Assembly (NCBI GenBank): GCA_003313425.1 | Contig: NHZP01000048.1 | Coordinates: 301,323-365,322 of the forward strand | Origin: Pseudopyrenochaeta lycopersici | Taxonomy: Eukaryota; Ascomycota; Dothideomycetes; Pleosporales; Pseudopyrenochaetaceae | Direction of reading: 5' to 3' | DNA length: 64,000 nt | Shown: positions 49,395-58,163 of the stretch, in pieces | Numbering within the stretch: the first letter of the stretch is position 1 | Layout: each line of letters begins with the position of its first letter | Made by a program: the position numbers and the translations under genes | The notes under the pieces: model-generated | Seen by the model: only the letters and a program-made list of their open reading frames with translations | What the model was told of the DNA's origin: nothing | The model's database searches: none

Positions 49395-50444
49395 ATGTCA
49401 ACTCAATCAGCTCTTCTTATTACTACTGTTGGGACGCCAGTCACCTCTACCGCTACTTGGCCTATCCCAACGGCTGGCCCGAACCAAGTCCAAATTCGTG
49501 TCACTGTTGCTGGCCTTAATCCCCACGACCAGAAAGTACGTGACATAGGGCTGTTCGTGAAAGACAACCTACCAGCAATACTTGCCAACGACGTTGCAGG
49601 GATTGTCACCGCGGTTGGTCCTAATGTTACCAAGTTCAAAGTTGGTGACAGGATTTTCACGTATGGAGCGATAGGAGCCGACCATTCACAAAAAGGTCTT
49701 CAGCAATACGCAGTCGTGGACGAAGATTTTGCATCGTTAACCCCACCGGGGTTTTCAGACGATGATGTCGCAACTCTCCCAGTCAACATAAGCGCAGGCT
49801 TAATTGGATTGTTTGACCAGAGCGGTCTAGGCATCCCAGCCCCTTGGACTAAGGAAGCACGAATGTTTGACTACATAGGAACACAACTTCTTATAGTAGG
49901 TGGAGGTAGTAATTGTGGTCGGTTTGGCGTGCAATTGGCCAAACTGGCTGGCATCGGGAAGATTGTAGTGGTTGGTGGAAATGAAGAAGAATTGAAGAGT
50001 TTTGGAGCGACGCATGTCCTAAACCGGCACGGTGGTCATAACGTTGTCCTTCAGCGCATCCGTGATGTTGTTGGTGACGATCTCCTCTACTGTTATGACG
50101 CTGTAAACGCTCCAAACACACAACATCTAGGGATAAATGCGCTCTCAAACACTAAAGAAGGGAAGTTCGCTAGACTTCTTTCTTTTAGTGAGCCAGAGGC
50201 GACCCAAATTCTTAAGAAGAGTGCCGGATACAAGGTTAAAAATGTATATGGACTACCACAGCAATGGCCTGAGGCAACGAGACCCTTTTTCGCCAGAGTT
50301 GGAGAATATCTATCGCAGGGCAAGATTGTACCACTTAATTATGATGTGATTAAAGGACTAGACGCAGATAAGGTTAATAAGGTTTTGGATAATTACCGAG
50401 ACGGCAAACCAGTTCGTCAGACGCATTTCCATGTTACAGAGTAG
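49395..50444 (+). CDS. MDR-family enoyl reductase / zinc-less alcohol dehydrogenase-like protein
   Basis: One exon of 349 residues. The GroES-like N-terminal half holds A-G-L-N-P-H-D-Q-K and D-V-A-G-I-V-T-A-V-G. The Rossmann half contains L-L-I-V-G-G-G-S-N-C-G-R-F-G-V-Q-L-A-K-L-A-G for NADPH binding. The catalytic zinc ligands of classical alcohol dehydrogenases are absent, placing it with quinone- or trans-enoyl-reductase-type MDR enzymes often found in fungal secondary metabolism. The stop lies only about 150 bp from the AT-rich repeat compartment, and its 3' flank already shows A/T-rich drift. Confidence 0.92.
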   Translation: MSTQSALLITTVGTPVTSTATWPIPTAGPNQVQIRVTVAGLNPHDQKVRDIGLFVKDNLPAILANDVAGIVTAVGPNVTKFKVGDRIFTYGAIGADHSQKGLQQYAVVDEDFASLTPPGFSDDDVATLPVNISAGLIGLFDQSGLGIPAPWTKEARMFDYIGTQLLIVGGGSNCGRFGVQLAKLAGIGKIVVVGGNEEELKSFGATHVLNRHGGHNVVLQRIRDVVGDDLLYCYDAVNAPNTQHLGINALSNTKEGKFARLLSFSEPEATQILKKSAGYKVKNVYGLPQQWPEATRPFFARVGEYLSQGKIVPLNYDVIKGLDADKVNKVLDNYRDGKPVRQTHFHVTE

Positions 50445-51047
50445 TTTAACTTTAGGTGTGTTTATGAATTAGTATCGTTTAATTCACAACCTAGAGACAT
50501 ATTTATTATATATCTTAGTATTATCAGCCCTATAGGTTAACCTAGGCTGACCTAGCCTATAGTAGCCTAGGCTAGGATAGGGTTTGTAACAAAGTATTAT
50601 TACGCTAAGCCTTTAAGGGCTAGCGCGTAACACAAAGGACCTACTTAAAACCTATACTAACTATATAGAGTAGATATAATAAGTATTATTCTCTTCTATA
50701 GCTAAGTTATAGTAATATAGAACTATTCTTTAGTATTATCTATAGTATAAAGTAAGTACTATTACTTAAAGCTATATATTATATAATAATACTTTTCTAT
50801 ATAATAGTCTAGAGATAATTCTTCTTATATAATTAGTAAATAAGCTACTTTTACTAGTAAGATACTTAATATAAGGAAGTCTTTAGAGGAGGTAGGACTT
50901 AGATCTATAAGATAGATTTAAGCTAGTACTAAAGTAGACTAGTACTATACTATAAGTAATACTTCTATAGATAAAGAGACCTATTAGTTGCGACCTATTA
51001 TACAAGTTAATGTACCTGCTAAAGATAGATAAGTTATAAGACCTAAC
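50445..51047. other. Start of the AT-rich, RIP-affected compartment
   Basis: Base composition changes sharply just after the MDR gene. Inverted-repeat copy B lies here; the remainder (50771-51047) has no identifiable coding relic on either strand. Confidence 0.6.
50593..50770 (+). repeat. Inverted-repeat copy B (RIP-mutated)
   Basis: This is the counterpart of 44914-45093 in opposite orientation. It carries T where copy A has C, and A where copy A has G, at most differing sites, as expected after RIP. Confidence 0.85.
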
Positions 51048-51175
51048 TATAAAGATCTTAAGAGCTATTAGTAAGGACAGCTAATAAAACTATAAGATTA
51101 GTTCTCTAGAATAGAGTAAGAGACTATAAAAAAGGAGTTTAATACTAAGATAGTAAGAAGGCGCTTCTATAAAGA
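51048..51175 (-). repeat. Truncated LTR fragment, minus orientation
   Basis: This matches the R/U5 end of the LTR at 57098-57549, including GTAAGG, AGAGTAAGAGACTA and TACTAAGATAGTAAGA, with extra C-to-T and G-to-A changes. It stops exactly where a plus-oriented LTR begins with TGTTACGATC. Confidence 0.75.
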
Positions 51176-51997
51176 TGTTACGATCCTGCTAGGACCCTGT
51201 CCTAGTGGCCCTAACTGGACCTCACAGGTATTGGACCAATAACCGAAGTCACATGACGTGCTTAGTTAATCAGTCTAATCAGTGACACTAAGCACACTAA
51301 GCACACTAAGTAACATACATAACTTCTATGTATATAGACTACTATAATAAACCCTTATAGCTTATTATATTTAACTTAATATTATACTCTATAGTATAGT
51401 AATACTAATACTAATTATTCTTAACCCTTAGTACTCTTTATAGAAGTACTCTCTTACTATCTTAGTATTAAACCCCTCTTCTATCTAGTCTCTTACTCTA
51501 TCTTAGAGAACTAACTTTATAGTCTTACTAGTTATCCTTACTAATAGCTTTTAAGATTCTTTATACTTTAAATACTCTTAAAATAAGTAATACTAAGATA
51601 GAAACTACAAACTACTATACTACTAGGCTAAGTAACACTATCGCTAAACTAGACCTCTTCTATAGGGATCGCTTTAAGCTTAAAGAATAGTTACTCTAAT
51701 TTAATCTGTTCTTTAAGTTTAACGTAACTACTATAGATAATAATAATTAAGTAGTACTTATATCTAGTTATATAAGAGGCGAAGCTACTAAATAGGTAAA
51801 GCCTTACCTAGTTAAGTATATAAGCGAAGGGGAAAAACTTTAAGAACTAATTATTATATTTAAAGAAATAGGCAGATTTAAAGTATATATGCGTTAAGCG
51901 TTTAGGCTCCTAAATAAAGCAACTATTACAGAACGTAAGGTCTAAAACATGTAATAAACCTAGTCTGTAGCTAACTATACTAATAAATTTCTAGGTT
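51176..51997 (+). mobile_element. LTR plus 5' gag fragment of a Gypsy element (RIP-mutated)
   Basis: The LTR (51176-51565) begins TGTTACGATC. Its second half is the reverse complement of the corresponding part of the 57098-57549 and 63741-64000 LTRs. Its U3 half is unlike theirs, so it belongs to a related subfamily. The following 51566-51997 matches the first part of the gag region of the younger element (reverse strand of about 63310-63740), for example ACCTCTTCTATAG and AGCTTAAAGAATAGTTACTC. The match ends near 51997, so the element is truncated. Confidence 0.8.
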
Positions 51998-52262
51998 ACG
52001 CCAGGGTTGCATATTTACCAGGGTTGCCGTTTTTTAGTAATAGTATTTATAATATTTTATTAGCTAGTTTATTATATAGTAATTAAATTAAAGATAATAC
52101 TACATAAATAAACGTATATAATTATTTACTTCTAATAGTTTTAAAGAAATAGATATATATATTTTAACTAAATAACTAACTAACTAATTCTATTTTTTTA
52201 ATTTTATATTACTTTATAAGTTTTTTTTCCTTTTTTTTAGTAAAGTTATATATACTCTACTA

Positions 52263-53035
52263 TTATTCTATTTTAACTATAGACTCTAAATACTCTAGTT
52301 CGTTTAAATTAGAACTAATAAAGTCTATATATAAACTAGAATATCTTTTAACAGCTTTTAACTCTTCTATAGTATAAAATATCTTATTATAGATATTTAA
52401 ACTATCTAAAAAATATAAATCGTCTCTAATAAACTCTTCTTTTATAGCTAAAAAGTTATCTTTATTATTTAGATAATCTTTTATATTATTTACTTCTTTA
52501 GAAGTAATAAGACACTTAGTAGTAAAGCTTCTTATAAGATCTATTAAAATTAATATATCTATATAATAAAAGTATTTAATAATATAAAACTTACTAAAAT
52601 CTTTAAATAAAATACTAGTTTTTATAAGGTATTTATTTATACTTTCTAAAATAGTAGATAAAGTACTATCTATACTATTATTATCTAGTATAAATAAATA
52701 CTCTAAATCTATTATTATATTAGTATTTAGATATATATAATAAGTAAAAGTTTTTTACTTACTTAAAGTAACTCTTAATCTATCTTTATTAAAATAGCTT
52801 AATCTATTTATATAATAAACTATCCTTAAAGTATTAAGGTAATCTACTATATAAGTAGAGTTTTTATCTATAAAATTTTAATTAGTTTTAATTTATAAGT
52901 TAGTTATATAAGTTATATACCTTTTATATTTCTATAATTATTAATTATAGCTTTTATAGTAGAGTCAACTTTCGTAGGCTTTACTACTAAACTATTATTA
53001 ATAGTAGTAGAAATAAAAGAAGCTTTAGTAAGCAT
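52263..53035 (-). CDS. Unknown AT-rich spliced gene inside the RIP-affected block
   Basis: Exons 53035-52921, 52867-52763 and 52708-52263 total 666 nt (221 residues plus stop) and stay in frame over two introns of 53 and 54 nt. Intron 1 has GTATAT, CTAAC and TTTATAG; intron 2 has GTAAGT, CTAATA and AATAG. A third canonical intron (53102-53054: GTAAGT, CTAAC, T-run, TAG) lies just before the ATG and would be a 5' UTR intron. The product starts M-L-T-K-A-S-F-I-S and is rich in Ile, Leu, Asn, Tyr, Lys and Ser; the C-terminal third is Glu-rich and probably helical. Codons end almost only in A or T. No family is recognised and there is no clear signal peptide. It may be a live lineage-specific gene, a passenger gene of a mobile element, or a RIP-altered relic that happens to remain open. 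Confidence 0.55.
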
Positions 53036-53326
53036 TTTTTAAAGTAAATATAGCTAAAAAAAAATAGTTAGATTAATATTCTTTAAAGTTTAAAAAACTT
53101 ACTAGTAGTAATACTATCTAAAAGTTTATAACTAGTAAGATATTTAGTTTAAGTAAATAAAACTTTAGATATAGTAGATAAACTTATGTAAAATACTTAA
53201 ATAAAAGTAGAAAACCTACTATATTATATACTAGTTAAAAAGATAGTAAAGTAAGTTACTACAAAGAATAACCTTAGTAATCCTTTACTTACTCTTTTCT
53301 TTTTACTTATAGACTATTAGAAATTA

Positions 53327-53599
53327 CTTATAAATTAATATAGATTGCTTATAAATTAATATAGATTGCTTATAAATTAATACAGATTGCTTATAAATTA
53401 ATATAGATTGCTTATAAATTAATATAGATTGCTTATAAATTAATATAGATTGCTTATAAATTAATATACATTTCTTATAAATTAATATAGATTGCTTATA
53501 AATTAACATATTTTGCTTATAAATTACTATGTATTACTTATAAGTTACTATATAATGCTTACAAATTATTATAAATTGCTTATAAATTAGTATAATTAT
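53327..53599. repeat. 13-copy 21-bp minisatellite
   Basis: The unit is CTTATAAATTAATATAGATTG, in thirteen back-to-back copies at exact 21-bp spacing. Copies 1-8 are nearly identical and the last four diverge. It lies just upstream of the AT-rich spliced gene. Its apparent 61-codon minus frame (repeating I-L-I-Y-K-Q-S) is a by-product. Confidence 0.95.
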
Positions 53600-53785
53600 T
53601 TTCTTACTCCTCCTTTTTATTATTAATCTATATATTTAGCTAAGGTAATAAAAGATTATAGATATAAAGAGATAACTATTCTCTTTTAAAAAAAAATAAG
53701 AATAGAAACTCTTTTATTTATAGTAATATATCTTATTTATCTTTTAAAGCTTTTATTAGTAAATATATTAAAATACTTAAATAAG

Positions 53786-54087
53786 TGTAAGGCAGTTAAC
53801 ACGCACAGTTGGGACGGTCTTAGTTGAAGAAACTCAATTTAAAAGGAAATGGACAAAATAGCAGATACCTCTCACCTTCGGGGGAGAGGTGCTGCCTATA
53901 TACATAAGCTAGAGCAGGCTAGTCCCGATCCAGTTACCTAGCTTAGTGAAAGGTAAGAGGTAACAGTTACCTTTCACCTGCGTCTAGTAACTTGGCAGGA
54001 TTGTTACCTTTTACCTGCGTCTAGTAACTTGGAAGGATTAAACCCTTTTACCTGCGTCTAGTAACCTAAAAGGATTGAACCCTAACA
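53786..54087 (-). repeat. 3' LTR of the older Gypsy element
   Basis: Starts TGTAAGG and ends CCTAACA on the plus strand (TG...CA), 302 bp, next to a polypurine tract. It is less AT-rich than its surroundings, contains a GAAAGGTAA/TTACCTTTC inverted repeat near 53948-53976, and holds a three-copy tandem array. Confidence 0.8.
53967..54083. repeat. Three-copy 37-40-bp tandem repeat within the LTR
   Basis: Each unit contains ACCTGCGTCTAGTAAC followed by an AGGATT-type end. Units begin near 53967, 54004 and 54045 and differ at few bases. Confidence 0.85.
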
Positions 54088-57000
54088 CGACCCCCCCCTT
54101 TAAAATAGTAAGGGCCTCTAAACTAAGAGATAAAAATTTAAGATAAAATATAAGAAAACTATTTACTACTAAGTCTCTCTAACTTAGTAAATCTAGTAAT
54201 AGGCTTTATATAGCACTGCGTATGTCTAAACAGTTTCTTATATAAAATCGCTAAGCTCTAAGGTGTTTTCTAATACTTCTACTCTATAACGCGAAAATAG
54301 AACCTAAAGACCTTTATATAATATATATAAGAGTAACCTTTATAATTTTTGTTTAGTTATAAGGTCCCTAGATATAGCGCGTAAAGCGAGGCGTACTGCG
54401 CAGAGTAAGGGCGAAGGCGAGCAATCTTAAGGCTATAGATACGCGAATTAAGGCTAGAGGCGCGCAAATTAAGGTAAATTAAGGCGCGCTAACTTAAGCA
54501 AAACTGTTTAGATACCTTTATTACTACTAAGATACTCTTCTATAGCTAGCCTATCCTTATTAAGTAGTAACTAATTTAGAGGCATGCAATAAGTAAGTAG
54601 CTTAGGCTTATTAGGCTGTCGCTAATAAAACAGATAAGCGTTATAGTTATTAGGGTACTTAGTTACTAGGTACTAGGTAGGTTTTAGGTATCTAGTCTAT
54701 TTAATTAGGTACTGCTACTCGCGCTTTTAGCGGCCTTTAACGCTAGTTTACTAGTAATTAAGAAAATTATTAATAAGCTACTTATCTTAAACCTTACTAT
54801 TAGGATTAATTACCTTAACAGCTACTAGCTAAGCTAGCGCTTAATCTAGAAGCCCTTTTAAGGGCGCAGGCTAAAGAAGCTTAGGGTAAAATATAGGAAA
54901 AACTCTACTGCCTAATATGTCTGGTAGAAGGTCTAATTAATACGCCTAGCTATTATACACAACTCTTATAACGCTGTAAGGCCCTACCTACTTAAGGTCT
55001 AGCTTCTTTAATTCCTGTTTAGTAGACTAATTAATTATATTAACTATAACTTAGTCTCTAATAGCGTACTTTAGTACTAATTAGCGAGAGGTATTAGCGT
55101 AGTAAGCTTATTCTTATTAAGCCTATAGTATTTATTCTTATAAATAAGCAACTAGGTCTACGTAGGTGTTTATAAGCTTATCTACTTAGATTTTATTACT
55201 AGCTGCAGCGCTACTAAGCTTTTTATTATAGTTTTCCCCTAGGTGTATACTACTGCGAGGGTAATATCTAAGATCTATAAAGAATAGCGTTATGCCTATA
55301 GAGGCGTTAACTATATTATTAGCCTAAAACTTAGCGACGTAAAGCTAGGTAGCCTAGTTAGTTTATGCGTAGTTAATATACTAACGAAGATGAATTTCTA
55401 AGGCTTAATTTACCTGCTTAGTCTGCCCGTCTGTTTTAGGGTAATAGGCTGTTAATAAGCGCTGTTAGATACGCAGTTACTTATAGACCCGCCTCTAAAA
55501 CTAACTAATAAAATTTAAACTATAGTTAGAGATAATACTAAGAGGAATACTATATAATTTAAAGACCTCTATAAAGTACCTAGCAGCTTTAGCTATAGTA
55601 CAGCTATACGTAGGGAAAAAGTACTGTCTTTTTATAAGGTAGTCTATAATAATAAGGATATTCTTAAAAGTACAGCTATCTAGCTAAGAAGTAAGTAAAT
55701 CTTAAATAAAATTAACTAAAATTTCTGTCTAGCGTCTATAAGGCACTAGTAGTAGCTATAAGTAACTATACTTACTGTCCTAAGGGCTTTTTATTTAGCA
55801 ATAAGTAGCGCACGCGTTATAATACTATTTAATTAACAGGTGCATCTTTAGCTAGTAATACTATAAGTATATAAGGAAGAACGTGTTACGAGGGCCCTTA
55901 TAACTAGTAATTTAATAGTTATAATATAACTCTATAATACGTCAGCGTAACTATAGGTTAGGAGGCACGTAAAGCCTAGTCTTATCTATCTACAGGCGTT
56001 AGGAAGCTCCTTTACCTGTGCTTAACAGGTCTACAGCAGAGAAATAGTAGCTATTCTTATAAAACTATAATAGTAATTTAGTAGTTTCTGTGTTAATAGC
56101 TTTAAAGGCCTTTTTAGCTATAGCGTTGTTAGCGTACGCGGCGTCTAGGATTTCTTCTGTTAACTAATAGTTATCCTTGTAACAGGGCAGTAAAGGGTCT
56201 ATTATACTGTTAATAGGCGTAGGATTATTATTATTATTATTAAATTCTATAAGAAAGTCTATTTTACGAGCGCGGGTAAAGTAAAATTACACTACCTTAG
56301 CTTATTCCTAGGATATTTAGTCTAGAGACTTAGGTTAACTAAGGGCTAAGGCGCGTAAGGCTGTTATAACTGCTAGTTATATACCTAGGGAGAGCACTTA
56401 GAGTCTAAGAATAGTAGCCTGTATACTATAATAAGGGTCTTCTGCGTCTGTTAGGGTATCCTAAGGTTAACAGCTTAAAGCGTCTGCTTTACTATTAGTT
56501 TCCCTAGAGGTATAGATAATCTTAAAGTTAAACTAGCTAAGAAATAAGGACTACTATACTTACTATTAGCTAAGTTTTTTAGTTATTATAAACTATTCTA
56601 GGTTCTTATAGTCTGTTATTACCTATATTAGTTAAGAAGAGCTTATAAGTTTAGGCTCCTATTCCTTAAATACCTATATAATTACTATAAGTTTAAGATT
56701 ATAGATATTATAGTTATACTCTACTAGAGAGTATTTCTTTAAAAAGAAAGTAATAGGTTATAGAATGTCCTTATTATTATATTACTTTATAACCCTACCT
56801 AATACCTATCCTAACGTATTAGTAAAGATATAGATTTGCTTAGCAGGATTAAAATACTTTAATACTACGCCTATATAAAATACTGCTTTAAGAGCCTTAA
56901 AAGCTTTTACTTCCTCCTCTCTCTATATAATTAGCTTATAACAAACCTTCTTATAGGCAGGTTTATTAGGATTACTACTTTTCTTTTCTATAATAGTAGC

Positions 57001-57097
57001 CTTAATAAGGCGTGTAAGTAGTAACGCTATCTTTAAGTAGCCTTTAATAAAGCGCTAGGAGAAGCTAGTATACCTAAGGAAAGTAAGCATATCTTAG

Positions 57098-57549
57098 TGT
57101 GAAGAATCTTAAAAGCTACCGGTGAGGATAGCCAATGAGATTGCAAGGTTGGTTCTCCGGGATAGAGTGAGGGACTAGATAGAAGAGGTTTTTAGTACTA
57201 AGATAGTAAGAGGGCGCCTCTGTAAAGAGTACTAAGGGTTAAGAATAATTAGTATTGCTATCACTATACTGTAGAGTATAATATTAAGTTGAATATAATA
57301 AGCCATAAGGGTTCATTGCAGTGATCTATATACAGGCTATCTTATGGGATCCTACAAATCCCATCGTAGGTTTCCTTAGGATTTCATAGGATCTGTAGGA
57401 TACATGTGAGATCCTAGAGAATCCTATGGGGGCCGTCGCCAAGCTTTCTAGGACACTAGTTCCCACTAGGCTAGCTCATGCGTCATAGCCCTAGGCCACG
57501 AGTAAGCCCTTTTTAAGCTGCGCGTCCCCTCATTCCTTAGATCGTAACA
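57098..57549 (-). repeat. 3' LTR of the younger Gypsy element
   Basis: 452 bp with TGT...ACA ends (TGTGAAG to GATCGTAACA on the plus strand). Its U3 contains several AGGATC/TAGGATT words. It shares its R/U5 half with 63741-64000 and with the reverse complement of 51310-51565. The five bases outside its left end are CTTAG. Confidence 0.85.
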
Positions 57550-57570
57550 CTATCCCCCCTCCTACTATTC
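57550..57570 (-). other. Polypurine tract of the younger element
   Basis: On the minus strand a GTAGGAGGGGGGATAG run sits immediately before the LTR start TGTTACGATC, the expected place of the plus-strand primer. Confidence 0.7.
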
Positions 57571-57704
57571 ATGTCCCTATAAACTAACTAATAAGTTCTA
57601 AGAGTACTCTACAACGTTATAACCTTAGAGATTGAATAAATCGCGTTGGCCGGTTAGCTATAGTTGCCTGCGGTTATTGCGCAAAGCGGGGCTAGGAGTG
57701 CTGG

Positions 57705-58163
57705 ATGTTATTATTAAAGAAAGAGTGTAGTAATTACTATCGTAATAGTAATAAGCTTTATAAACTAGTTAATATCCTGTTACTAAACTATTCTAAGCTA
57801 GATAAGGAGATACATTGTCTAGAAGCTCAAGAGGCAGAGGCCGAGGTAGCGGAGGAGAAGGCGCTAAGCGCGTTGCTAGCCGCTCGTTCTAAACGCAGTT
57901 GTTTACGTAAATAAAAGGAGTTCCTTCGGAAGCGTAAGCAAAGTCTAGTAGACGCCTTAGGTTAGTACGTAGAAGAAATCGAGGCCCTTAAGGCGGCGGA
58001 AGCGTTAGGGCAGGAGATTGCTAATCTTAAGGAAGGTCTCATGCCGGGCACTCTGGCTCTAGACTGGAGCGTGTTTATGCTAACATAACTAGAGGATAGT
58101 AATCTGCTTCCTAGGGCAGCTAACTTCGGGAGTAGTAGTAGTGCCACTGTCCCTTCTTCCTAA
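57705..58163 (+). pseudogene. Antisense accessory ORF next to the 3' LTR, coiled coil
   Basis: A plus-strand frame of 152 codons, opposite to pol, runs from ATG 57705 to TAA 58161-58163 and is interrupted only by three stops (TAA, TAG, TAA). Each stop can be a C-to-T change of a Gln codon. It contains an Ala/Glu-rich coiled coil (E-A-Q-E-A-E-A-E-V-A-E-E-K-A-L), a Lys/Arg-rich K-E-F-L-R-K-R-K-Q-S-L segment and a Ser-rich tail. It resembles the many fungal hypothetical proteins with basic R-K-Q-x-x-F-L-R motifs that travel with repeats. Function is unknown. Confidence 0.65.

Larger units (their letters stand above)
53786..57097 (-). mobile_element. Older Gypsy element, 3' half (RNase H to 3' LTR), RIP-mutated
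   Basis: Minus-strand fragments read in pol order. The RT/RNase H connection is near 56820-57060 (R-F-I-K-G-Y-L-K-I-A, then A-F-K-A-L-K-A-V-F). Integrase core is near 55230-55450 (T-D-G-Q-T-K-Q-V-N). Many stops are TAA or TAG where Gln or Trp is expected. A purine tract (AAAGGGGGGGG on the minus strand, 54090-54102) abuts the 3' LTR at 53786-54087. The element stops at 57097, exactly where the younger element begins, so its 5' half should lie beyond the right edge. Confidence 0.85.

Noticed and set aside
45844..50444. Secondary-metabolite gene cluster
   Set aside because: No synthase, synthetase, terpene cyclase, P450 or regulator is present near the two reductases.
44590..50770. Giant cargo-carrying (Starship-like) element
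   Set aside because: No tyrosine-recombinase captain gene and the flanking repeats are inverted, short and of uncertain type.
53324..53509. 61-codon minus frame repeating I-L-I-Y-K-Q-S
   Set aside because: Direct product of the 21-bp satellite, whose unit length is a multiple of three.
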